A stretch of 33,663 bases of DNA from Thermoanaerobaculales bacterium (GTDB taxonomy: Bacteria; Acidobacteriota; Thermoanaerobaculia; Thermoanaerobaculales; Sulfomarinibacteraceae): contig JALOLD010000035.1 of the NCBI GenBank assembly GCA_025456145.1, forward strand, positions 1-33,663, written 5' to 3'. The notes under the pieces are model-generated. The model saw only the letters and a program-made list of their open reading frames with translations. It was not told where the DNA came from and did not search any database. The position numbers and the translations under genes were made by a program. This document shows positions 10,701 to 19,430 of this stretch, piece after piece. Each line of letters opens with the position of its first letter. The stretch's first letter is position 1.

Positions 10701-11485
10701 TGGAGAGCAAGATCCACCCCACCGCGATCGTCGACCCCAGGGCCGTGCTGGCCGAGGGTGTCGAGGTCGGTCCGTACGCGATCATCGACGGCAACGTCGA
10801 GATCGGCCGCGACTGCCTGATCGGACCCCACTGCAGGATCACCGGCTGGACGACGATCGGCGCGCGCAACCGCTTCGAGAGCCACTGCTCGATCGGCGCG
10901 CCGCCCCAGGACCTCAAGTACGCCGACGAGCCGACCCGGCTCTTTATCGGCGACGGCAACACCTTTCGCGAGTTCGTCACCATCCACCGCGGGACGCCGG
11001 GCGGCGGAGGCATCACCCGGATCGGGCAGGCGAGCCTGTTCATGGCCTACGCCCACGTCGCCCACGACTGCCAGGTCGGGTCGAAGACCATCTTCGCCAA
11101 CGCGGCGACCCTCGCCGGCCATGTCGAGGTGGGGGACTTCGCGACGGTCGGAGCGTTCAGCGCCGTCCACCAGTTCTGTCGGGTCGGCGAGCACGCCTTC
11201 CTCGGCGGCTTCACCGCCGCCAACAAGGACTGCCTGCCCTACATGAACACCACCGGCAACCGCCCGGCCAAGTGCTATGGGCCCAACGCCATCGGGCTCA
11301 AGCGCAAGGGCTTCTCCGAGGACAGCCGGACCGCCTTGCGCCGGCTCTGGCGGCTTCTCCACAACCCCAAGACGACGACCACCCAGGCCCTCGAGCGGGC
11401 GCGGGCCGAGCTCGCCGGCCAGCCCGAGGTCGACATCGTCCTCGAGTTCATCGCGAGCTCCCACCGGGGCATCATCCTGGCCTGA
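10697..11485 (+). CDS. lpxA: UDP-N-acetylglucosamine acyltransferase LpxA
   Basis: First step of lipid A synthesis: adds a 3-hydroxyacyl chain to the 3-OH of UDP-GlcNAc. The 262-residue protein shows continuous hexapeptide repeats from about residue 7 ([11 protein letters not shown]), the GAPPQDLKY segment typical of LpxA, the catalytic histidine in [10 protein letters not shown] (His123 from the first Met) and an alpha-helical C-terminus with GLKRKGFSE. Two adjacent ATG codons are possible starts, at 10697 and 10700; the first overlaps the fabZ stop. It is the last gene of the run. The lpxI or lpxB genes that often follow are not here, and the next gene is convergent. Confidence 0.95.
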   Translation: MMESKIHPTAIVDPRAVLAEGVEVGPYAIIDGNVEIGRDCLIGPHCRITGWTTIGARNRFESHCSIGAPPQDLKYADEPTRLFIGDGNTFREFVTIHRGTPGGGGITRIGQASLFMAYAHVAHDCQVGSKTIFANAATLAGHVEVGDFATVGAFSAVHQFCRVGEHAFLGGFTAANKDCLPYMNTTGNRPAKCYGPNAIGLKRKGFSEDSRTALRRLWRLLHNPKTTTTQALERARAELAGQPEVDIVLEFIASSHRGIILA

Positions 11486-11584
11486 CCGGGTCGCCCCGCC
11501 GCCCGTGGAGCCTCGTTGGACGGCGGGCCGAGACCCAGACGGGAGGGGCCGGGGGTGGGGGCGAGCGAGCGTCCAGCGGATCGT

Positions 11585-12727
11585 TCAGTCTCGCCTCCCG
11601 GGGCTTTGCCGGGGCGGTTGACCGGAGCCCGCCGCCGCGCCGCCGGTCGGGGTCGACCTGCCGCCGGTCCTCCGGAGCTGGCAGGCATCGATCCGGAAGA
11701 CCGCGACGCCCTCGAGGTTCTCAGCCAACCAGAGCCGGTTGCCCGCGAGGGTCAGGCGGTGGTTTCGCGTGCCGAGAGGTCCGGCGATCCCGACTGACGC
11801 GGGTCGCACCGGGTCGTACACCTCGAAGATCTGGACGCCGCCGTCGAATCCGAGACCGACCGCGGCGATCCCCCCGACCAGGGCGACGTCGTCCGCCCGG
11901 CCGGCGGTGGCCGTCGCCGAGAGCCGGATCGGCTGCAGCGGCGATGCCACGTTCACCAGGACGAGCTCGTGGGGGTTGGGTGGATCGGGGCGCGAGATCG
12001 CGGCGAGCAGGTCGCCGAAGACGGCGAGGGCGACGAGGTTGTCGTGGGTGACCACGGCGCAGCCGATATGCCGGGGGATGCTCGGGTCGGAGAGGTCCGC
12101 GGTGCAGAGCTTGCCGAAGAGGTCGGCGACGAACAGCGTCCGGTCCTGGACGGCGACCCGCCAGGCGTGGATCAGCTCGGGCCGGTAGTGGGCGGTCGTC
12201 ACGGGGTGCTCCGGGTCCGCGATGTCCACCACCACGAGGTCGCCGTCGTTCACCACGTATGCGACGCCGGACCCGATCGCCACGTCCTCGACACAGCTGT
12301 CGAGGGGAAGGGTCGAGACCACGAGCGGCCTCGCCGGAGCCCGGATGTCGACCAGGGTCAGCCCGCCGTCGACGCAGATGTCCCAGTCGATCGTCGAGTG
12401 GGTCACCGCCGCCAGGCCGGGGGAGAGGGCAACCGCGGTGGCGTTGCCCGGGAGACCGACCCCGCCGAGCTCGATCGGGTGGCAGGGGTCGGACCCGTCG
12501 AGAAGCCGCAGCCGGCTCGAGCCGTAGGTCGCGTCGGCGACCGCGACGACCCTCCCCGCGACCGCGACGTCGACGGCATCGACCGGCGGGGCGGGGTCGT
12601 CCGCGAGCGGCGCCCGGATCGCCGCGGGGCTCCAGACGCCGACCCGCTCCGGGCAGGACGGCGGCTCGGCGCCGGCCGAGCCCGAGATCAGCAGGGAGGC
12701 TCCGAACCCGGTCAGCCAGATGCGCAT
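11585..12727 (-). CDS. Secreted LVIVD-repeat (beta-propeller) protein
   Basis: A 380-residue exported protein of unknown role. It begins with a signal peptide (MRIWLTGFGASLLISGSAGAEP). The body carries about six LVIVD-type repeats, each with a hydrophobic strand followed by '(D/N)....P..P': LTLVDIRAPARPLVV, LVVVDIADPEHPV, LCTADLSDPSIP, LVLVNVASPLQPI and VQIFEVYDPVRPA are clear. Such repeats usually fold as a beta-propeller and are common in secreted proteins of myxobacteria and acidobacteria. Several paired cysteines suggest disulfides. I chose the second ATG because GGAG precedes it by six bases; an ATG 12 bases upstream is the alternative. The last ~30 residues are low complexity (Gly, Pro, Arg). 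Confidence 0.75.
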   Translation of the reverse strand: MRIWLTGFGASLLISGSAGAEPPSCPERVGVWSPAAIRAPLADDPAPPVDAVDVAVAGRVVAVADATYGSSRLRLLDGSDPCHPIELGGVGLPGNATAVALSPGLAAVTHSTIDWDICVDGGLTLVDIRAPARPLVVSTLPLDSCVEDVAIGSGVAYVVNDGDLVVVDIADPEHPVTTAHYRPELIHAWRVAVQDRTLFVADLFGKLCTADLSDPSIPRHIGCAVVTHDNLVALAVFGDLLAAISRPDPPNPHELVLVNVASPLQPIRLSATATAGRADDVALVGGIAAVGLGFDGGVQIFEVYDPVRPASVGIAGPLGTRNHRLTLAGNRLWLAENLEGVAVFRIDACQLRRTGGRSTPTGGAAAGSGQPPRQSPGRRD

Positions 12728-12772
12728 CGTGGTCTCCATCGAGCGAGGTTCTCGCAGCGGACGGTCACCGTG

Positions 12773-12790
12773 CCGGGCCGACCGGCCCGG
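12773..12790 (-). other. Stem-loop between the enolase-like gene and the LVIVD-repeat gene
   Basis: A perfect 7-base inverted repeat (CCGGGCC / GGCCCGG) with a four-base loop lies in the 93-base gap after the stop of the upstream - strand gene. No T-run follows on the - strand. It may slow or end transcription with Rho, or be a chance effect of composition. Confidence 0.35.
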
Positions 12791-12820
12791 AGGGACGGGC
12801 GTCCGGGCGACCGGGACGGC

Positions 12821-14074
12821 TCAGCCGCCGGCACGCGCCGCCCGCCTGCGCTTGAGCTCGAGCGCGGTCTTGAGGCCTTTGGTGCGGATGGTGTGGAGGG
12901 CGAGCCGGCGGGGGGTCATGGTGAAGAAGCGCGTGCCGTAGCGGCGCAGCCTCCTCGGGTCGATCTCGAGGCCGAGCCCCGGGGTCTGGGGCACCGCCAC
13001 CGTGCCGTCGGGTCGCACGGCGAGCGGCTCGGCGAGAATCGCGTCCCGCACCTCGGGGACCCATCCCGGCGGCTCGTAGGGGTACTCGAGGCGCACCCGG
13101 GCCGGGAAGGCGGCGAAGGCGTGGAGGTTGACGACGAAGCCCACGCCGTTGGTCCAGGTGTGCGGGGTGAACTCGAGGCCGCGCTCGAGACAGGCGTCGG
13201 CGATCATCATCGAGGTCGCCAGCCCGCCGCAGAAGGTCGCATCGGGCTGGTAGACGTCGAGGCTGCCCTTCTCGAGCATCAGCCGGGCCTCGTGCCAGCC
13301 GGCGTTGAGCTCGCAGCCGGCGATCTTGAGCGTCGTCATCCGCCGCCGCAGCTCGGCGAGCCCGTCGGCGTCGTGCATGTCGAGCGGCTCCTCGAGCCAG
13401 CGCACGCCGTGGTCCTGGCAGGCGAGGCCGAAGTCGGTGGCGCGCTCGAGATCCCACAGCGGGGCGTCGTCGATCAGGGTCACCCGCCAGCCCTGGTTGG
13501 CGTCGACGCCGATCGTGAAGCCGTCCCCGAGGTGGGCGCGGGCGGTCGCGACGGTCTCGATGTCGCGCCCGGGGTCGAAGTCGTGGACCCGCAGCTTGAC
13601 CGCGTCGAAGCCCATGGCGCGGATCGATTCGAGGTAGGCGCGACGCTCCTCCGACGGCTTGAGCGAGCCCGACGAGGCGTAGACCCGGGCCTCGGTCACC
13701 GGTCCGGGCAGGGCGGGGTTGAGGAGCCGGTAGACCGGGAGGCCCTCGATCTTGCCCTTGATGTCCCAGCAGGCGGCCTCGATCCACGGGTTGTGCCAGC
13801 CCAGGAACGAGGCCTCGCGGAGCAGCTGGCGGACGCGCGGGATGTCGGTCGGGTCCATCCCGATGAGGTACGGCCCGAGCAGGCTCCCCAACCCCTGCCG
13901 CTCGTCGGCGAAGGCGTTGCCGGCGGCCCAGCCGGTGACGCCGTCGCCGGTCGTCAGCTTGAGCAGGGTGAAGCGGCTCTCGGTCTGCGGGTAGCCGGGG
14001 ATCCACGCCGGGTAGAACGGCGAGCTCAGGGGGACCGCGACGTGGTAGAGCTCGATCCGGTCGATCTTCGTCAT
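12821..14074 (-). CDS. Enolase-superfamily enzyme, mandelate racemase/muconate lactonizing type (sugar-acid dehydratase-like)
   Basis: A probable cytoplasmic Mg-dependent enzyme that abstracts a proton next to a carboxylate, typically a sugar-acid dehydratase or racemase. The 417-residue length fits. An N-terminal capping domain (about 1-130) precedes the barrel. Visible active-site positions by my count: K160-x-R162 at the second strand (usually KxK), metal ligands D191 (GVDANQGW), E228/E229 (WLEEPL) and E255 (AGCELNAG), then D278 (QPDAT) and H305 (PHTWTNGVG). The Asp/His dyad places it nearer the mandelate racemase subgroup than the muconate cycloisomerase subgroup. GGGAGG seven bases before the ATG supports the start. 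The substrate cannot be named; neighbours give no sugar-catabolic context. Confidence 0.88.
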   Translation of the reverse strand: MTKIDRIELYHVAVPLSSPFYPAWIPGYPQTESRFTLLKLTTGDGVTGWAAGNAFADERQGLGSLLGPYLIGMDPTDIPRVRQLLREASFLGWHNPWIEAACWDIKGKIEGLPVYRLLNPALPGPVTEARVYASSGSLKPSEERRAYLESIRAMGFDAVKLRVHDFDPGRDIETVATARAHLGDGFTIGVDANQGWRVTLIDDAPLWDLERATDFGLACQDHGVRWLEEPLDMHDADGLAELRRRMTTLKIAGCELNAGWHEARLMLEKGSLDVYQPDATFCGGLATSMMIADACLERGLEFTPHTWTNGVGFVVNLHAFAAFPARVRLEYPYEPPGWVPEVRDAILAEPLAVRPDGTVAVPQTPGLGLEIDPRRLRRYGTRFFTMTPRRLALHTIRTKGLKTALELKRRRAARAGG

Positions 14075-14141
14075 CGATGACCCTCCCCGCCGGCTCGGCC
14101 ACCGGGCCGGCCGGCGGTCCGCCGCCTCGCCACCTCGACGC

Positions 14142-16187
14142 TCACCCCTTCGCGGCGCGCAGCGTCAGCACCGCGAGCACCACGACCGCGAGCCCGAGCA
14201 CCGTCCAGAGCAGCGCCTTCTGCCAGGTCCCGCCGCCGGCGAGCCGGCTGGCGGCGCGAAAGCCCGGGTTGGCCTCGAGCTCTCCGATCTCGGCGTCGCC
14301 GGCGGGCACCGCGAGGATCGCCGACCGCACGCGCTCGAGCTCGTACACCGGCGCCGCGGCCTCGGGGTCGCCGAGCAGCAGCTCGTAGTCGCCGGCCGGC
14401 GCCGCGAGGTAGAGGTCGGGGGCCGTCGACCGCGCCTCGACCCCGTCGAAGACCAGCGGCGCGTCGTCCCCGTCGGCGATCTCGAGGGTCAGCTCGGTGA
14501 TCCGGTGACCGGCGAGCCCGATCGACACCGGGCGCGGGTCGCCGGCCCGCCGCACCAGCCGGCCCCGGGCGAGCTCGCGCTCCGACCCGTCCTCGAGCCG
14601 GCCGCGCAGCGTGAAGTCGCGGTCGAAGTACGACGCCCCGGAGGCCAGCTCGAGCTCGTCGACCGTCATCGGGCCGCCCCCGGCGCCGATCCGATAGAGC
14701 GACACCCGGCCGTCGCGGCGGTGGCTCGACGCGGTGAGCTTCGAGGTCACGACCCGCGCCCGGTCCTGGCGCAGATAGGCCCACTGGCGTCCGTCGGCGT
14801 CGACGACCCGCAGATCGGCGAGGTCGGGGCGGAGGATCGCCAGGTCGGCCGGCGACAGGCGGACCCGGGACAGGCCTTCGGGAGAGGGTGCGACCGCGAG
14901 CCGCCGCCGATGCTCGTAGCGACGGACCTCGACCGGCGCCCCCGGGTGCATGGCGAAGGCGAGCACCGGGGCCGGGTCCCACTCGGGGTTGGCCATCACC
15001 TCGCCGAGCGCCGCCGGCCGCGCCTGCGCCGGGTCGACCACCGCCAGCACCTGGCGCGCCGCCTCGCCGGTGGTCGGGAGCCGTCGCTCCGGGTCGAGGG
15101 CCGCGAGGTCGTAGCTCGGCCGGTGGGCGCGGCCGCCGCCGAACAGCAGGGTCGCGGAGGTCTCGCCCTCGGGCATCGAGAAGACCAGGACCGGCCGCGG
15201 CAGCGTCGCGGCGACCCCGATCTCCTCGAGGGGCGGGCTGTCGAGGTTGTCGACGACGAGCCGCAGCCGGTCGCCCCGCGGCGCGCGCAGCGGCAGCTCG
15301 AGCACCTCGACCGGAGCCAGCGCGGCGACCCGGAGCACCGTGCCGCGGCCGAGCGGCTCCTCCTCGGCGCCCGGGCCCTCGTCCCACACCGTGACCGTGC
15401 GGTGGAAGGTGCCGGTCGAGGTGGTCAGGGCGAGCCGGCGCGGGACGAGCCCGCGCGGACGGTCGATAACGAGCTCGGTCGAGCCGGGGAGCTGGCGCAG
15501 CTCGAGGATCTCGAGGGCGACCGAGGACGGCCCCCCGCTCTCGGGCAGCGTCCGGCTCGCCGCGAGGGCGAAGCCCGGCTCGAGGAAGCCCCCCTCCTCG
15601 CTCGCCAGCGCGATCTCGAGGCGGATCGCATCGCGGGTCGGGAGGGTCAGCCGGAGCCGCTCGGCCGCCGCCGCCGGCAGCCTGAAGACCGAGCCCCGGG
15701 TCACCACCGGCGTCCGCACGCCGTCCGGGCCGATCGCCGTCGCGTCGAGGCGGCCGACGAACTCCTCTCGCGCCACCTCGAGGACGAGCTCCCAGGCCGG
15801 GACGTCGGCGGGGGCTGGCGGTACCGCCAGGAGGTAGCGCTCGTGGTAGACCGTGACCCGGTCGCCGACCGCCTCCCGCGACCGCTCGGCCTCGAGGACC
15901 TCGGGGGCCGCGCCGAAGCGGACGCCGGTCGCGACCCCCTGCGGTTCGGGGCCGTCGACCAGGTAGGGGATCTCGCGGCCGTCGGCGGCGACGATGCGCA
16001 GATCGGCGAGATCGGCGCGGCAGGCCCCGATCACCGCGGCCGGGAGCTCGAGGCGCTGCAGTCCGGCGCCGTCGGCGACGATCGGCGCCCGCAGCGGGAA
16101 CAGCGCGGTCAGCGACTCGGTCTCGGCCGCGACCGGGAGGGCGAGGACCAGTGCGGCGAAGCCGACGAGTGCGATCGTCCCTCTCAT
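14142..16187 (-). CDS. DUF3999 family envelope protein
   Basis: A 681-residue exported protein of unknown function. A signal peptide (about 1-21, ending LPVAAE) is followed by a long beta-rich periplasmic region and a single C-terminal membrane segment (KALLWTVLGLAVVVLAVL) with a short basic tail. Two similar modules, LRIVAADGREIPYLVDG near residue 62 and LRVVDADGRQWAYLRQD further on, look like an internal repeat and are typical of DUF3999. Its ATG overlaps the stop of the DUF2339 gene (ATGA). Pairing of DUF3999 with DUF2339 is known from pseudomonads, so the two probably form a membrane complex; the role is not established. A longer open frame upstream is a shadow of the DUF2339 gene. Confidence 0.8.
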   Translation of the reverse strand: MRGTIALVGFAALVLALPVAAETESLTALFPLRAPIVADGAGLQRLELPAAVIGACRADLADLRIVAADGREIPYLVDGPEPQGVATGVRFGAAPEVLEAERSREAVGDRVTVYHERYLLAVPPAPADVPAWELVLEVAREEFVGRLDATAIGPDGVRTPVVTRGSVFRLPAAAAERLRLTLPTRDAIRLEIALASEEGGFLEPGFALAASRTLPESGGPSSVALEILELRQLPGSTELVIDRPRGLVPRRLALTTSTGTFHRTVTVWDEGPGAEEEPLGRGTVLRVAALAPVEVLELPLRAPRGDRLRLVVDNLDSPPLEEIGVAATLPRPVLVFSMPEGETSATLLFGGGRAHRPSYDLAALDPERRLPTTGEAARQVLAVVDPAQARPAALGEVMANPEWDPAPVLAFAMHPGAPVEVRRYEHRRRLAVAPSPEGLSRVRLSPADLAILRPDLADLRVVDADGRQWAYLRQDRARVVTSKLTASSHRRDGRVSLYRIGAGGGPMTVDELELASGASYFDRDFTLRGRLEDGSERELARGRLVRRAGDPRPVSIGLAGHRITELTLEIADGDDAPLVFDGVEARSTAPDLYLAAPAGDYELLLGDPEAAAPVYELERVRSAILAVPAGDAEIGELEANPGFRAASRLAGGGTWQKALLWTVLGLAVVVLAVLTLRAAKG

Positions 16188-19100
16188 GCGTCCTCCCCGG
16201 TCGTCCTGAAGACGAAGCGCTGGTAGATCAACGACACGACGATCAGCGACACCGCGAGGCCGACCAGCGAGCCGACCCGGTAGAGGTCCTCGAGCTCGCC
16301 GAGGTCGTGCAGGAAGACCTTGCCCAGGGTGAGCACCAGGATCCCGAGGCTGAGCCAGCGCAGCGAGCCGCTCCGGGTGCGGACCCCGATCGCCAGCAGG
16401 ATCAGGGCGTAGACCGCCCACGCCACCGAGGTCGTGGCGTCGCGCGCCGGCAGCCGCTCGAGGCTGAGCACCAGGGTCGACCCGGTGGCGAAGGCGTCGG
16501 CGATCGCCAGGTTGATCCAGGCGAAGACCACCACCACCGCCGCCAGCCCGCAGGCCGCGGCGCCGATCGGGCGGTTGCCCGGGTAGAGCGGCGCCTCCCA
16601 TGGCCGCAGCCGGTCGACCTCGAGCGGCCGCAGCAGCCGCAGCGAGAGCACCAGCGCCGCGGCCGGGACGAGATAGGTGTAGGTCAGCCAGTTGAGCACC
16701 GGCGTCGCCGACGGCACGTGATAGCTCAGCACCTCGGGGTTGGCGACCAGCCGGACCGTCGCGGCGCCGAGCAGGGCGAGCCCGAAGGCCTTGAGCCCGG
16801 GGTGGTCGAGCCGGACCCACAGGGCGAGGATGGCGAGGCCGTTGAGCGCCCAGCCGATGGTCACCCACTCGTTCTCGAGCTGGAGCGGGATCGCCACCGA
16901 GACCATGCTCAGCGCGACCGCGAGGTACCAGACCTGGGAGGTGCGGTGGGCCTCCGGCGAGCCCTCGAGCCGGGGTCGGACCCGAAGCCCGGCGGCCAGG
17001 GCGATGGCGCCGAGGGCGACCGGGAGCAGCCCGATCGCCGCGTCGCCGTACCGGCTCTCGAAGGCGGCGCGGAGGACCACGAACCAGAGCGGACCGGCGA
17101 GGGCGGCGCCCCACCAGCCGGCGCGGCTTTCGCGGAACGCCCTCGGTACGAGTGACGGCCACACGGTGAACAGCGCCGCCGACGCGGCGAGCAGCCAGAA
17201 TGCCGTTCCGGTGGTCTCCAGGACCGCGAGCGGGCGGTCGGCGTCGGCATAGGCGATGGTGTGCCACAGCGCGGTGACCGCGGTCGCCGCGAGCAGCCAC
17301 CAGCCCGAGCGCGCTCGGGTCGCGGCGAGGGCCGCGAGCAGCCCGAGCAGGAGGACCGAGCCCATCGCGGCGATCACATCGGTGTGGTGGGCCGCGCCGA
17401 CCACCGCCGCGGCCGGCATCAGGGCGAGGGCGGTCGCGGCGGCGGCGCGCTCGGCCCAGGTGCGGCGCGCCCCGTCGCCCGCCGACATGCCGACGAGCTG
17501 GAGGACGACCGCCACCGCGACCGCCAGGCCGAGCCACGCCCAGGGCTCGAGCCCGTCGGCGCTGCGGCCGTGCCGGCCGACCGCGAGCAGGAGCCCGAGC
17601 GCCGGGGCGAGACCGGCCGGGAGCGTCGTCCAGGCCCGTCCCGGCCAGCGCGAGTGGAGCACCAGCAGCCCGCCGAGGACCGTCCAGCCGAGAAGCCACG
17701 GCCACGGCCGCACCACCCCGCCCTCGCCCGCCGCGAGGGCGACGAGGGTCAGCAGCCCGAGCGACGAGACCAGGGCGCCGAGGCCGAGGCGGCGGTCGCC
17801 GTCGTGGCGCAGGGCGAGCTCGGCGGCGACGGTGAAGAGGGCGGCGAGGGCGACGCAGAGCGCCACCGCCTGCCAGGCGAGGGCCGGCTCGAGCCGGCGG
17901 TCGAGAAACCACAGGGCCATGACGCCGAGCGACGCGGCCGCGGCGGCGACCGCGGCGCCGCGGGTCTGCTGGCGCTCGAGCCAGCAGGCGCCGGCGCTGA
18001 GGACCAGCAGCAGCCCGCCGAGCGGCCACGGGTTGCTCGACAGCCCGACGCTGCCGGCGAAGTGGAGGGCGAAGGCGAAGGGGATCGCGACGCCGCCGGC
18101 CCGGGTCGCCCGCCAGAGCATCGACGACCGGCCCTCACCTCCGGAGGAGACCAGGAAGGCGACGCCGAAGACGGCGAGGATGGCCAGGCCGAGCCCGGCC
18201 CGCTCGGGGTCCATGCCCTGGAAGATCCACAGCGCCTGGTGGAGGGCGGTGCCGACCAGACAGAGCAGCGACAGCAGCGGCCAGCCGCGCGCCCGGGCGA
18301 GCCAGAGCAGCCCGAGGTCGAGGAGCAGGATGTAGCCGAACAGCGCCGCCGGGCTGTCGACGTCGGAGGCCACGAGCAGCGGCGTCGCGAAGCCGCCGAG
18401 CAGCCCGAGCACCGCGACGAAGCTGGCGTGGCGGGCCACCGCGAGGGTCACGCACACCGCGGTGATGAGCACCATCAGGACGAAGGCCGGCGCCGTCCCG
18501 ATGAGGCCGTAGAGGTTCTGGGCCGCCCAGGTGGCGCCGTAGAGGATCACCACCCCGGCGCCGGCCAGCGCGTTGCCGGCCGCCTCCTGGTCGCGGCGGA
18601 CCAGCCGCTCGGAGCCGATGAGGCAGCCGATGCCGGCGAGCGTGCCGAGCACCACCCGCATGGTCGGGGAGATCAGACCGTGCTCGATCGAGTACTGGAA
18701 GAAGAGCAGCGAGGCGAGGGCCAGGACGATCCCGCCGGCGGCGGCGGCGCCGCGGACCCCGATCCAGCGCTCCCAATCGATTCCGGCGAGCGACGGCCGT
18801 CGAGGCGCCGTTGAGGGCGGCTCGAAGGGTGGGCTCGGGGCCGCTCCGGCCGTGGCGGCCGGCGGTTCGGGGCGTTCGGGGGGCGCCGGGAGTGGTTCGC
18901 GAGGCGGCGGCGGCGCCTCGACGGGGGGCGTCGGCGCCGCGGCCGACGGTGCGGCACGGCGTGGCGGAGCGGCGGGGAGGGGCTCCGCCGCCGGCTCGAC
19001 CTCCGGCGCCGGTGGGACCGGGGCCGCGACCTCGCGGGGCGGCGCCGCGTCGACCGGCGCCCCGCCCTCGAGGACCGTCAGCCGCCGCTCGAGCTCGCGG

Positions 19101-19267
19101 AGCCGCCCGGCGACCGGGTGGTCGGGCGCGACCGCCGGGCGGCCCTCGAGCTCGTCGACCCGCCGGCCGAGCCGACCGAGCCGCACCAGCGCGGCGATCC
19201 CCAGGAGCAACCCGCCGAAGGCGAGGACCGGCAGGCTGATGACTGCCACGATGAGGACCATCTCCAT
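16184..19267 (-). CDS. DUF2339 family polytopic membrane protein
   Basis: A 1027-residue integral membrane protein of unknown function. An N-terminal membrane segment (VLIVAVISLPVLAFGGLLLG) is followed by a short coiled coil (about 25-70), a Pro/Ala-rich linker to about residue 160, the conserved WERWIGVRGAAAAGGIVLALASLLFF entry into the membrane domain, and then a very long series of hydrophobic segments to the C-terminus. This matches the DUF2339 layout. The annotated ATG is followed two codons later by another. A third ATG 21 bases upstream is also possible. It overlaps the DUF3999 gene by 4 bases. The 163-base gap upstream holds a possible -10 element and an inverted repeat. Confidence 0.82.
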   Translation of the reverse strand: MEMVLIVAVISLPVLAFGGLLLGIAALVRLGRLGRRVDELEGRPAVAPDHPVAGRLRELERRLTVLEGGAPVDAAPPREVAAPVPPAPEVEPAAEPLPAAPPRRAAPSAAAPTPPVEAPPPPREPLPAPPERPEPPAATAGAAPSPPFEPPSTAPRRPSLAGIDWERWIGVRGAAAAGGIVLALASLLFFQYSIEHGLISPTMRVVLGTLAGIGCLIGSERLVRRDQEAAGNALAGAGVVILYGATWAAQNLYGLIGTAPAFVLMVLITAVCVTLAVARHASFVAVLGLLGGFATPLLVASDVDSPAALFGYILLLDLGLLWLARARGWPLLSLLCLVGTALHQALWIFQGMDPERAGLGLAILAVFGVAFLVSSGGEGRSSMLWRATRAGGVAIPFAFALHFAGSVGLSSNPWPLGGLLLVLSAGACWLERQQTRGAAVAAAAASLGVMALWFLDRRLEPALAWQAVALCVALAALFTVAAELALRHDGDRRLGLGALVSSLGLLTLVALAAGEGGVVRPWPWLLGWTVLGGLLVLHSRWPGRAWTTLPAGLAPALGLLLAVGRHGRSADGLEPWAWLGLAVAVAVVLQLVGMSAGDGARRTWAERAAAATALALMPAAAVVGAAHHTDVIAAMGSVLLLGLLAALAATRARSGWWLLAATAVTALWHTIAYADADRPLAVLETTGTAFWLLAASAALFTVWPSLVPRAFRESRAGWWGAALAGPLWFVVLRAAFESRYGDAAIGLLPVALGAIALAAGLRVRPRLEGSPEAHRTSQVWYLAVALSMVSVAIPLQLENEWVTIGWALNGLAILALWVRLDHPGLKAFGLALLGAATVRLVANPEVLSYHVPSATPVLNWLTYTYLVPAAALVLSLRLLRPLEVDRLRPWEAPLYPGNRPIGAAACGLAAVVVVFAWINLAIADAFATGSTLVLSLERLPARDATTSVAWAVYALILLAIGVRTRSGSLRWLSLGILVLTLGKVFLHDLGELEDLYRVGSLVGLAVSLIVVSLIYQRFVFRTTGEDA

Positions 19268-19346
19268 GAGCCGCCCACCTTCTGCCATCGGCCCGCGCTG
19301 CCCCCAGCCGGACCTGGCCCGGGTTGCCGGTCGTGCCGTCCCCCCG

Positions 19347-19352
19347 ATTCTA
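19347..19352 (-). promoter_or_regulatory. Possible -10 element upstream of the DUF2339 gene
   Basis: On the - strand the hexamer reads TAGAAT, five of six matches to the -10 consensus, in an A/T-rich patch. No convincing -35 element is found 16-18 bases upstream. The predicted start would leave a leader of about 70 bases. Confidence 0.3.
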
Positions 19353-19357
19353 TCCTG

Positions 19358-19375
19358 CCGGGTCGGAGGACCCGG
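19358..19375. repeat. Perfect 7-base inverted repeat with four-base loop
   Basis: CCGGGTC / GACCCGG around GGAG lies between the transglutaminase-like gene stop and the DUF2339 gene, just upstream of the possible -10. It could be an operator or a hairpin after the transglutaminase-like gene. No T-run follows. Confidence 0.35.
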
Positions 19376-19430
19376 ACGACCGGCGCCGATCGGCGAGCCG
19401 CCGCCGAGCGCCGCCGACCGGCTCGGAACG

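Noticed and set aside
11969..14080. 703-codon + strand frame opposite the enolase-like and LVIVD-repeat genes
   Set aside because: Residue composition is typical of an antisense shadow (Arg, Asp, Glu, Gly, Val repeats) and both opposite-strand genes have family motifs.
16188..18029. Long extension upstream of the DUF3999 protein
   Set aside because: It is the DUF2339 gene read in a different frame. The signal peptide at 16187 marks the true start.
17261..18814. 517-codon + strand frame opposite DUF2339
   Set aside because: Composition (Arg, Gly, Glu, Pro, Gln, Asp) reflects the complement of hydrophobic codons of the membrane protein, not a gene.
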